Shown here piece by piece: positions 6,932-13,031 of a stretch of 13,685 nt of DNA. The number at the start of each line of letters is the position of its first letter. The first letter of the stretch is position 1. Source of the DNA: an uncultured beta proteobacterium (lineage in GTDB: Bacteria; Pseudomonadota; Gammaproteobacteria; Burkholderiales; Burkholderiaceae); NCBI GenBank assembly GCA_903938955.1, contig CAJAFJ010000501.1, positions 1 through 13,685 on the forward strand. The letters are read 5' to 3'. The position numbers and the translations under genes were made by a program. Under the pieces are notes generated by a model. It saw only the letters and a list, made by a program, of their open reading frames with translations. It made no database searches and was not told the DNA's origin.

Positions 6932-7456
6932 ATGTCCAGTACGACCAACTTCGAAGTTCGCCCCGCCATTCAACGCGATGCCAAGGCCATTGCCGAAATT
7001 CATGCCAGCTCCAATCAAGCGGCTTTCAAGGCGCTTTTCCCCGGCGAAAAGGCCCCCACGGTGTCGGTCGAAAAAGACCAGGCTTACTGGCGCGAAGCCA
7101 TTGAATTCAACGAGCCGCAGGTGCATGTGGCGGTCGATGAAGGGCAGATCGTCGGTTTCGTCGGTTTTGATCGCTCGCGCGACCCGAAAACCCCGAACAC
7201 CATGGGTGAAATCTGGGCTATTTACGTAGCCCCCACCCACTGGGATCAAGGCGTTGGCCTGGCCCTGTGGGATGCCGCCCGCGATGGTTTGGTCGACGAA
7301 GGCTGCACCAAAGTCTCCATTTGGGTGCCGATGGGCAACGAACGCGCTCTGCGTTTTCATGACCTGGCAGGCTTCAAGCGCGAGATGACCACCATCAAAA
7401 CCGTGCCGATGGGCAATGTGAAGGTTGAAGAAATCCGCATGAAGCGCGACCTCTGA
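6932..7456 (+). CDS. GNAT family N-acetyltransferase
   Basis: The 174-residue product has the GNAT fold pattern. The N-terminal strand and helix are FEVRPAIQRDAKAIAEIH. The central strand is HVAVDEGQIVGFVGFD. Motif A is IWAIYVAPTHWDQGVGLALW, with the pyrophosphate-binding QGVG at 106-109. Motif B near the end is NERALRFHDLAGFKR. These proteins transfer an acetyl group from acetyl-CoA to an amine; the substrate here cannot be read from sequence. An upstream ATG at 6848 would add 28 residues (MLSKNSPDCGDNP...) that look non-conserved and cross a GC-rich hairpin, so I chose 6932 (MSSTTNFEVRP). It is divergent from the J-domain gene and 33 bp before the DUF808 gene, which may be co-transcribed. 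Confidence 0.88.
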   Translation: MSSTTNFEVRPAIQRDAKAIAEIHASSNQAAFKALFPGEKAPTVSVEKDQAYWREAIEFNEPQVHVAVDEGQIVGFVGFDRSRDPKTPNTMGEIWAIYVAPTHWDQGVGLALWDAARDGLVDEGCTKVSIWVPMGNERALRFHDLAGFKREMTTIKTVPMGNVKVEEIRMKRDL

Positions 7457-7489
7457 CCTTTTAACCCGTTATCTGGAAAGTTAAACCCC

Positions 7490-8410
7490 ATGGCCAGTAG
7501 CCTGCTTGCATTAATCGACGATATTGCCACCGTCCTGGACGATGTGTCTGTTTTGACACAGGTGGCGGCCAAGAAAACCGCCGGTGTGCTGGGGGACGAT
7601 CTGGCCCTGAACGCGCAACAGGTGGCCGGCGTCAAGGCCGACCGCGAGTTGCCGGTGGTCTGGGCGGTGTGCAAGGGCTCATTTCTGAACAAGGCGATTT
7701 TGGTGCCGGCAGCGCTGGCCATCAGCGCCTTTATCCCCTGGGCAGTGACCCCGCTGTTGATGATTGGCGGCGCTTTTTTGTGTTTTGAGGGCTTCGAGAA
7801 AATCGCTCACAAGTTTATGCACTCGGGCGCCGAAGAAGCTGCCCACCACGAGGCGTTGGTGAAGGCGCTGTCAGACCCGTCCATCGACCTGGTCGCGTTG
7901 GAAAAAGACAAGATCAAGGGCGCTGTGCGCACCGATTTTATTTTGTCGGCCGAGATCATCGCGATCACGTTGGGCACCGTGCAGACCAGTCCGCTGATCA
8001 CCCAGATCAGCGTGTTGAGTGGCATTGCCGTGGTGATGACGGTGGGTGTTTATGGTTTGGTGGCCTGCATTGTCAAGTTGGACGATGGCGGGTTGTACCT
8101 GAGTCAAAAAACCGGTGACGGTGTGCTGGTTCGCCTGCAACGCAGCCTTGGTCGGGTCACGCTCAATGCGGCGCCTTATCTGATGAAAAGCTTGTCCGTG
8201 GCGGGCACCGCTGCCATGTTTCTGGTTGGCGGCGGCATTCTGGCGCATGGTTTTTCGGGTCTGGGCCACTGGATCGAGCAAGCGAGTCTGGGCATGGGCA
8301 CGGCTTTGCAGCCGGTGCTGGCGCTGGGCATGGAGGGCGGCGTGGGTATTTTGGCCGGGGCCTTGGTGTTAGCCGGTGTGCTGGGCGTCCAGCGCTTGCG
8401 CGCGCGCTGA
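7490..8410 (+). CDS. DUF808 family inner membrane protein (YedI-like)
   Basis: The 306-residue product begins with the conserved N-terminal block of DUF808/YedI proteins: SSLLALIDDIATVLDDVSVL, then AAKKTAGVLGDDLALNAQQV and the KGSFLNKAI segment. Hydrophobic segments lie at about residues 69-99, 148-164, 172-197, 234-255 and 278-299, so it is a multi-spanning inner-membrane protein. A charged loop (EKIAHKFMHSGAEEAAHHEA, about 103-122) separates the first two; the conserved histidines there could be functional. The biochemical function of the family is not established. The start is supported by GGAAAG about ten bases upstream. It follows the acetyltransferase gene by 33 bp in the same direction and converges on the SRPBCC gene with only 21 bp between stops. 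Confidence 0.9.
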   Translation: MASSLLALIDDIATVLDDVSVLTQVAAKKTAGVLGDDLALNAQQVAGVKADRELPVVWAVCKGSFLNKAILVPAALAISAFIPWAVTPLLMIGGAFLCFEGFEKIAHKFMHSGAEEAAHHEALVKALSDPSIDLVALEKDKIKGAVRTDFILSAEIIAITLGTVQTSPLITQISVLSGIAVVMTVGVYGLVACIVKLDDGGLYLSQKTGDGVLVRLQRSLGRVTLNAAPYLMKSLSVAGTAAMFLVGGGILAHGFSGLGHWIEQASLGMGTALQPVLALGMEGGVGILAGALVLAGVLGVQRLRAR

Positions 8411-8431
8411 GAGTCGACCTTAGTTGCGACC

Positions 8432-8902
8432 TTAAACCTCGCCGCCAAAGCGCTGGGTCAGGTTGCTGATGTACTGCTCTACGGCTTTTTCGAACTCGGC
8501 TTGCACCATGGGTGCCACGATCATTTTCATCAGGCTGGGCAGGGGCAGCGTCAGGTCGCCCAATATATGCAGCTCAATCAAGGTCGATGTTGCTTTGTTC
8601 GTGATTTTCCAGTCGCCCGACACCAGCGCATTGCCTTCGCCCTGGATCGGCGTCCACGCCACGCGGCCCTTGGCTGGGTCGGACACGTATTTTGAGGCGT
8701 AGATGGTTTGCAGATTGATCTGGCCGATACCTATCTTGGCCATTTCCCAGCGATAAGCGCCGTCACCGAGGTCCACCAACTGGTCAACGCCGGGGAAGAA
8801 ACTGGCCGAGGTGGGCACATGCGAGAGAACCTCAAACACGTCGGCGGCCGGGGCTTTGACTTCAAATTCGTAGCCAAGATCAATGTTCACAGTAAGGGTC
8901 AT
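8432..8902 (-). CDS. SRPBCC (START/Bet v1-like) family protein
   Basis: From the ATG at 8902 the product is 156 residues (MTLTVNIDLGYEFEV...). It shows the SRPBCC order: N-terminal strand with FEVKAPAADVFEVLSHVPTS, the SFFPGVDQLVDLGDGAYRWEM hairpin, antiparallel strands (GRVAWTPIQGEGNALVSGDW, STLIELHILGDLTLPLPS), and a long C-terminal helix (APMVQAEFEKAVEQYISNL). This resembles the CoxG/polyketide-cyclase-like branch that binds hydrophobic ligands in a cavity; no ligand can be named. The frame extends to an ATG at 8932, but those ten residues (MASPPHHEIS) fall in the dyad between this gene and its divergent neighbour, so 8902 is preferred. Confidence 0.82.
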   Translation of the reverse strand: MTLTVNIDLGYEFEVKAPAADVFEVLSHVPTSASFFPGVDQLVDLGDGAYRWEMAKIGIGQINLQTIYASKYVSDPAKGRVAWTPIQGEGNALVSGDWKITNKATSTLIELHILGDLTLPLPSLMKMIVAPMVQAEFEKAVEQYISNLTQRFGGEV

Positions 8903-8930
8903 GGAAATCTCATGGTGGGGAGGGCTTGCC

Positions 8931-8963
8931 ATGGTACACGGCTGAAATCAAGCCGGGTACCAT
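8931..8963. promoter_or_regulatory. large imperfect dyad in divergent intergenic gap
   Basis: ATGGTAC-A-CGGCT (8931-8943) is complementary to AGCCG-G-GTACCAT (8951-8963): 12 of 13 positions pair around a seven-base centre (8944-8950), with one A-G mismatch. It fills half of the 69-bp gap between the divergent SRPBCC start (8902) and the cyclic-nucleotide-domain gene start (8972). Since both genes start here rather than end, a terminator is unlikely. It could be an operator read on both strands or a 5' leader hairpin ending eight bases before the plus-strand ATG. No protein can be named for it. Confidence 0.5.
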
Positions 8964-8971
8964 CCACGGGT

Positions 8972-9511
8972 ATGAAAGTCGATCCAGCCATTGTTCAAAT
9001 TTTTGCCGAAAACGTTCGGGCCGAAATTATTCCGCGCGCCACCGTCATCAAGCTTGATGCGGCCATCATTCAAAAGATCAAACAAAAAGTACCGATCTTC
9101 AGCGGCATGACACCCGACTGCCTGACGCAAACGCTGGCCATGGCCGAGTATTTTTCAGTCAAAGCCGGGGAGGTTGTGTTTAAAGAGCGCGATATTGGCG
9201 ACTCCTTCTTCGTCCTGATCAACGGCGAGGTGCAGATTGAGAAATTGAGTCACGGCAAAACCGTGAAGCTGGTGCTACTGGGCGCCGGTCACTGTTTTGG
9301 TGAAATGGCACTGGTGGGCAACCATGTGCGATCAGCCACGGTGCGCGCCACCCGCGACACCGTCACCATGCGCTTTTACCGGGAGTTGATCGATGCCAAC
9401 CCGGAAAGCGCTCATGTGATTTACCGCAACATTGCCAGTATTTTGGCCCGGCGGCTGGATGAATCCAGCGTCACGCTGGCCGATCTGGTGGGGCAATCCC
9501 TGCCGACTTAG
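8972..9511 (+). CDS. stand-alone cyclic nucleotide-binding domain protein
   Basis: From the ATG at 8972 the product is 179 residues. Residues 1-40 are a helical lead (IVQIFAENVRAEIIPRATVI...IIQKIKQKV). Residues 41-160 form a cNMP-binding domain: PIFSGMTPDCL, the beta-roll with GEVVFKERDIGDSFFVLING, then the phosphate-binding cassette FGEMALVGN...RSATVRA with E111 and R120 in the positions that bind ribose and phosphate. The C-terminal helix is ARRLDESSVTLADLV. There is no helix-turn-helix after the domain, so unlike CRP/FNR it is not a DNA-binding regulator by sequence, and no other effector domain is visible. A role in sensing cyclic nucleotides is inferred. The frame is open back to 8708, but that part is antisense to the SRPBCC gene. 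Its TAG stop overlaps the stop of the convergent eRF1-like gene. Confidence 0.85.
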   Translation: MKVDPAIVQIFAENVRAEIIPRATVIKLDAAIIQKIKQKVPIFSGMTPDCLTQTLAMAEYFSVKAGEVVFKERDIGDSFFVLINGEVQIEKLSHGKTVKLVLLGAGHCFGEMALVGNHVRSATVRATRDTVTMRFYRELIDANPESAHVIYRNIASILARRLDESSVTLADLVGQSLPT

Positions 9512-9894
9512 CTCATCATGCGATCTTTGGCCACAAAGTACTTGCGGGCGTAGGCGACCAGTTGTCCGTCACTCGGGTGATCGACGGATTCCACACCCAC
9601 CACCTTGTCGGCCATGGCCTGGTCATGCGCATGCATGTGCTTGACCAGCAGCAATTTGGCCTGGGCCGGGCCGACCACCAAAATCTCCTGCGCGCCCTTG
9701 AGCGCCTCAACGACGGCGTGATAATAGTCTTTGTCTTCAGGCTTGCGGCCCGAGCCCGTCGAGCCGCTCTTGGAATGCAGATGGTGCTTGACTTTGCCGG
9801 GGACAACCACGGATTTTTCAACGTCATCTGCCGTGATGTGCATGACGTGCGCTTCAGAGTGATCCAGCCAGACAACCGCATGGTAATGAGACAT
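9508..9894 (-). CDS. eRF1/Pelota-like small protein ('translational machinery protein')
   Basis: The 128-residue product matches the bacterial eRF1-domain-3-like family commonly named 'translational machinery protein'. It has an N-terminal strand pair (HYHAVVWLDHSEAHVMHI), a basic His/Ser/Gly linker (HHLHSKSGSTGSGRKPEDKD), the helix and strand YYHAVVEALKGAQEILVVGP, then AKLLLVKHMHAHD and the C-terminal signature VGVESVDHPSDGQLVAYARK followed by YF. It lacks the GGQ-bearing or NTD domains of true release factors, so it is not itself a peptide-release enzyme. Family proteins are thought to act on or near ribosomes, but the role of this short form is not established. The start is fixed by AAAGGAA (9901-9907, minus strand) six bases upstream. 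An FNR-like dyad lies about 65 bp upstream. Its TAA overlaps the TAG of the convergent gene. Confidence 0.82.
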   Translation of the reverse strand: MSHYHAVVWLDHSEAHVMHITADDVEKSVVVPGKVKHHLHSKSGSTGSGRKPEDKDYYHAVVEALKGAQEILVVGPAQAKLLLVKHMHAHDQAMADKVVGVESVDHPSDGQLVAYARKYFVAKDRMMS

Positions 9895-9952
9895 TGTTTA
9901 TTCCTTTTCGGTGAGATAAAAATTCAGCTTATGCCCTTGTGCGAATGTTTTA

Positions 9953-9966
9953 TTGATCAGGGTCAA
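9953..9966 (-). promoter_or_regulatory. FNR/ANR-like binding site upstream of eRF1-like gene
   Basis: TTGATCAGGGTCAA matches TTGAT-N4-ATCAA at 9 of 10 conserved positions. It sits in the 113-bp gap between the minus-strand eRF1-like gene and dusC. A CATAAG at 9928-9933 on the minus strand lies near the position expected for a -10 element of a class II FNR promoter reading into the eRF1-like gene. The dusC start is only 42 bp away on the other side, which leaves little room for a class II promoter in that direction, so I assign the site to the minus-strand gene. Pattern evidence only. Confidence 0.45.
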
Positions 9967-10007
9967 AATCGGCTGTATTGCGTCTCTTCCTGTTTTAACC
10001 TGCATTC

Positions 10008-10988
10008 ATGACCATTCTTCTCGCCCCCATGGAGGGCTTGCTCGACTTTGTGCTGCGCGACATCCTGACCCGCGTTGGCGGGGTGGACCGCTGCGTGTCG
10101 GAGTTCATTCGCGTCACCAACACGCTGCTGCCGGACCGGGTTTTTATCCGCGTGGTGCCCGAGCTGCTCAACGGGGGACGCACCTTTGCCGGGGTGCCGG
10201 TGCGGGCTCAGTTGCTGGGTTCCGACCCGGTTTGTCTGGCTGAAAATGCCGCTTGCCTGGCGGCCTTGGGGCCGGATGGGGTGGACCTGAATTTTGGTTG
10301 CCCGGCCAAAGTAGTGAATCGCCACGGGGGCGGTGCCGCCCTGCTGGAAGACCCCGAGTTGCTGCTGAACATCGTGTCGGCGGTGCGCCGTGCTGTGCCG
10401 TACCAGCAACCAGTCTCGGCCAAGATGCGTCTGGGCTACAACGACGACTCGCGCGCGGTGGAGTGTGCGTTGGCAATTGAAGCGGGCGGCGCCACGGAGC
10501 TGGTGGTGCATGCCCGCACCAAGGCCGACGCGTATCGGCCGCCTGCTTACTGGGATCGTGTGGGCGACATACGCGCTGCCGTGCGGATTCCGGTGGTGGC
10601 CAATGGCGAAATCTGGACGGTGCAGGACGCCTTGCGTTGCCGCGAACTCTCGCGTTGCGATAGCCTGATGCTCGGGCGAGGCATGGTGACCAACCCCGGT
10701 CTAGCGCTGGCCATCAAGGCGCACACCCGAGACGCGCCGCCTACCGGGGTGACCTGGCCAACGCTGCTACCGCTGATTGCTGATTTTTGGCACCTGGTGT
10801 GTTCGCGGCTGGAGCGCCGCCAGCAGGCCGGGCGGCTCAAGCAATGGCTGAATTTTTTGCGCCACCACTACCCGCAGGCTGAAGTGGCCTACCTGGCGCT
10901 GCGCACCGTGAGCGACCCCGCCGAGGTGGACCGCTGGCTGGTTAGCGCCGGTTTGCACATTGACACACGCGACTTCATACACCGCTGA
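10008..10988 (+). CDS. dusC: tRNA-dihydrouridine synthase C (U16)
   Basis: This FMN-dependent enzyme reduces uridine to dihydrouridine in the tRNA D-loop; the DusC branch acts at position 16. The 326-residue product starts with the TIM-barrel strand LLAPMEGLLDFVLRDIL. It carries the catalytic motif GVDLNFGCPAKVVNRHGGGA with Cys98, the general acid used by Dus enzymes. Further FMN/tRNA contacts are the KMRLGY strand (K139) and the VVHARTK strand (H168), followed by VVANGEIW and MLGRGMVTNP. The short APMEG start and the DRCVSEFIRVT block fit DusC better than DusA or DusB. The C-terminal helical tRNA-binding domain (LKQWLNFLRHHYPQAE) is present. No Shine-Dalgarno is obvious before the ATG. It is followed 39 bp later by the formaldehyde dehydrogenase gene. 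Confidence 0.92.
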   Translation: MTILLAPMEGLLDFVLRDILTRVGGVDRCVSEFIRVTNTLLPDRVFIRVVPELLNGGRTFAGVPVRAQLLGSDPVCLAENAACLAALGPDGVDLNFGCPAKVVNRHGGGAALLEDPELLLNIVSAVRRAVPYQQPVSAKMRLGYNDDSRAVECALAIEAGGATELVVHARTKADAYRPPAYWDRVGDIRAAVRIPVVANGEIWTVQDALRCRELSRCDSLMLGRGMVTNPGLALAIKAHTRDAPPTGVTWPTLLPLIADFWHLVCSRLERRQQAGRLKQWLNFLRHHYPQAEVAYLALRTVSDPAEVDRWLVSAGLHIDTRDFIHR

Positions 10989-11027
10989 TTGGTTTAACAT
11001 TTTTTACTTTTAATTGAGACTACTCCC

Positions 11028-12134
11028 ATGAAAACAAAAGCCGCCGTCGCCTGGAAAGCTGGCGCCCCCCTGACCATTGAAACCGTCGACCTGGAAGGCC
11101 CTCGCTTTGGTGAAGTGCTGGTCGAGATCAAGGCCACCGGCATCTGCCACACCGATTACTACACGCTCTCCGGTGCTGACCCCGAGGGCATCTTCCCGGC
11201 AATTCTGGGCCATGAAGGCGCCGGGATTGTGGTGGACGTGGGCCCGGGCGTGACCGGTCTGCAAAAGGGCGACCACGTCATTCCGCTCTACACCCCCGAA
11301 TGCCGTCATTGCAAGTTTTGCCTGTCACGTAAAACCAATTTGTGCCAGCTGATTCGCGGCACGCAGGGCAAGGGCCTGATGCCCGACGCCACCAGCCGCT
11401 TCAGCCTGGACGGCAAACCCATTTTTCATTACATGGGCACCAGCACCTTCAGCAACTACACCGTGGTGCCTGAGATTGCGCTGGCCAAGATTCGCAAGGA
11501 TGCGCCGTTTGACAAGGTCTGCTACATCGGCTGCGGCGTCACCACCGGCATCGGTGCGGTGCTGTTCTCCGCCAAGGTCGAAGCTGGCGCCAATGTGGTG
11601 GTGTTCGGTTTGGGCGGCATTGGCCTGAACGTGATTCAGGGCGCCAAAATGGTCGGCGCGGACAAAATTATCGGCGTGGACATCAATCCGGCACGGCAAG
11701 AAATGGCGCGCAAGTTTGGCATGACGCACTTCATCAACCCGAAAGAAGTTGAGAACGTGGTGGACGCCATCGTGCAGCTGACCGATGGCGGTGCCGACTA
11801 CAGCTTTGAGTGCATCGGCAACACGCAGGTGATGCGCCAGGCGCTGGAATGCACGCACAAGGGCTGGGGCCGCAGCATCATCATCGGCGTGGCCGAAGCC
11901 GGCGCCGAGATCAGCACCCGGCCGTTCCAGTTGGTCACTGGCCGCAAGTGGGAAGGCTCGGCCTTTGGCGGTGCCCGCGGCCGCACCGATGTGCCCAAAA
12001 TCGTGGACTGGTACATGGAAGGCAAGATCAACATTGACGACCTCATCACCCACACCATGCCGCTGGAAGATATCAACAAGGGCTTTAACTTGATGAAAAG
12101 CGGCGAGTCGATTCGCGGCGTGGTGCTGTTCTGA
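11028..12134 (+). CDS. frmA: S-(hydroxymethyl)glutathione dehydrogenase / class III alcohol dehydrogenase
   Basis: This cytoplasmic enzyme oxidises S-hydroxymethylglutathione, the spontaneous adduct of formaldehyde and glutathione, to S-formylglutathione with NAD+; many also reduce S-nitrosoglutathione. The 368-residue length is typical. Catalytic zinc ligands are C40 (TGICHTDYY), H62 with E63 (GHEGAG) and C169 (YIGCGVTTG). The structural zinc uses C92, C95, C98 and C106 (ECRHCKFCLSRKTNLC). The Rossmann motif GLGGIG is at 194-199 with D218 at the end of the second strand, which favours NAD+. The ALECTHKGWG and SAFGGARGRTDVP segments are typical of class III. The leader 10989-11027 is AT-rich with no clear Shine-Dalgarno. 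The stop overlaps the start of the next gene by one base (TGATG), so the two are coupled. The name adhC is also used. Confidence 0.96.
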   Translation: MKTKAAVAWKAGAPLTIETVDLEGPRFGEVLVEIKATGICHTDYYTLSGADPEGIFPAILGHEGAGIVVDVGPGVTGLQKGDHVIPLYTPECRHCKFCLSRKTNLCQLIRGTQGKGLMPDATSRFSLDGKPIFHYMGTSTFSNYTVVPEIALAKIRKDAPFDKVCYIGCGVTTGIGAVLFSAKVEAGANVVVFGLGGIGLNVIQGAKMVGADKIIGVDINPARQEMARKFGMTHFINPKEVENVVDAIVQLTDGGADYSFECIGNTQVMRQALECTHKGWGRSIIIGVAEAGAEISTRPFQLVTGRKWEGSAFGGARGRTDVPKIVDWYMEGKINIDDLITHTMPLEDINKGFNLMKSGESIRGVVLF

Positions 12135-12985
12135 TGGTGGCGCTGACGCTGCTGAGCGAACACGCCTGCTTTGGCGGCGTGCAGCGCTTTTACCAGCATG
12201 CTTCGACCCAGATTGGCTTGCCCATGAAGTTTTCGGTTTACCTGCCGCCGCAGGCAAGGCAGACCCCAGTGCCGGCCTTGCTGTTTCTGGCAGGCCTGAC
12301 CTGTACTGACGAAACCTTCATGGCCAAGGCCGGTGCGCAACGCGTTGCGGCCGAACTGGGGCTGGCGCTGATCGCACCCGACACCAGCCCGCGCGGTGCC
12401 GGTGTGCCAGGTGAAGCCGACAGTTGGGACTTTGGGGTCGGCGCTGGTTTTTACCTCGACGCCACGCAGGCGCCTTGGTCTACGCACTACCGCATGGAAA
12501 GCTATCTCACGGCCGAGTTGCTGCCGCTGATCGCGCAAGTGCTGCCGGTGGATGCGCAGCGCCTGGGTATTTTTGGCCACTCCATGGGCGGCCACGGGGC
12601 CTTAACCTTGGCCCTCAAGCACCCGGAGTTGTTCAAGTCGGTGTCGGCTTTTGCACCGATCTGCGCGCCCACGCAATGCCCTTGGGGGCAGAAAGCGTTG
12701 GCCGGTTATCTGGGCGCCGATACGTCGACGTGGGCGGCCCACGATGCCAGCGCCCTGATGCGTGAACGCGGCACCGCACCTTATCCCGGCGGCATCCTGA
12801 TCGACCAGGGGCTGGCGGACAAGTTTTTGCCCACGCAGTTGCATCCGCACCTGTTTGAAGCCGCCTGCGCTCAAGCTGGGCAGCCCCTGACGCTACGCCG
12901 CCATGCGGGCTACGACCACGGCTACTACTTCATCTCAACCTTCATGGCGGACCACCTGGCGCACCATGCGCGGACGCTGTTGTAG
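12134..12985 (+). CDS. fghA: S-formylglutathione hydrolase
   Basis: This esterase hydrolyses S-formylglutathione to formate and glutathione, the second step of glutathione-dependent formaldehyde detoxification (frmB in E. coli). The 283-residue product is an alpha/beta hydrolase of the esterase D type. Its nucleophile elbow is GHSMGGHGAL with Ser150; the other triad members are Asp229 (DQGLADKFL) and His262 (GYDHGYYFI). The family signatures LAGLTCTDETFMAKAG and APDTSPRG are present, and YRMESYLTAELL precedes the elbow. A start at 12134 gives the expected N-terminal LSEHACFGGVQRFYQH. It is translationally coupled to the dehydrogenase. No FrmR-type repressor is encoded in the window. A palindrome follows 17 bp after the TAG stop. 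Confidence 0.95.
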   Translation: MVALTLLSEHACFGGVQRFYQHASTQIGLPMKFSVYLPPQARQTPVPALLFLAGLTCTDETFMAKAGAQRVAAELGLALIAPDTSPRGAGVPGEADSWDFGVGAGFYLDATQAPWSTHYRMESYLTAELLPLIAQVLPVDAQRLGIFGHSMGGHGALTLALKHPELFKSVSAFAPICAPTQCPWGQKALAGYLGADTSTWAAHDASALMRERGTAPYPGGILIDQGLADKFLPTQLHPHLFEAACAQAGQPLTLRRHAGYDHGYYFISTFMADHLAHHARTLL

Positions 12986-13002
12986 CGTTGGCTTCTATGA
13001 CA

Positions 13003-13023
13003 GTAGGCGCGCTGTGCGCCTAC
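13003..13023. terminator. palindrome between convergent fghA and gcvP, possible bidirectional terminator
   Basis: GTAGGCGC (13003-13010) and GCGCCTAC (13016-13023) form a perfect eight-base-pair stem with a five-base loop. It lies in the 46-bp gap between the stops of two convergent genes, the usual place for a bidirectional terminator. Neither strand has a T-run after the stem, so termination would be inefficient or Rho-assisted. It may instead be one copy of a dispersed chromosomal palindrome. Confidence 0.45.
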
Positions 13024-13031
13024 ACCTCACA

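Noticed and set aside
8708..8971. Upstream extension of the cyclic-nucleotide-domain protein to 267 residues
   Set aside because: The extra part is antisense to the SRPBCC gene, has no domain pattern, and would cross the dyad between the divergent genes.
9046..9059. Perfect 14-base palindrome CATCAAGCTTGATG
   Set aside because: It lies inside the cyclic-nucleotide-domain gene and encodes an ordinary helix segment; a chance palindrome is the simplest reading.
11325..12257. Minus-strand frame (310 codons) opposite the formaldehyde dehydrogenase gene
   Set aside because: It is antisense to a confidently identified enzyme with all zinc ligands, and its composition is that of a shadow frame.
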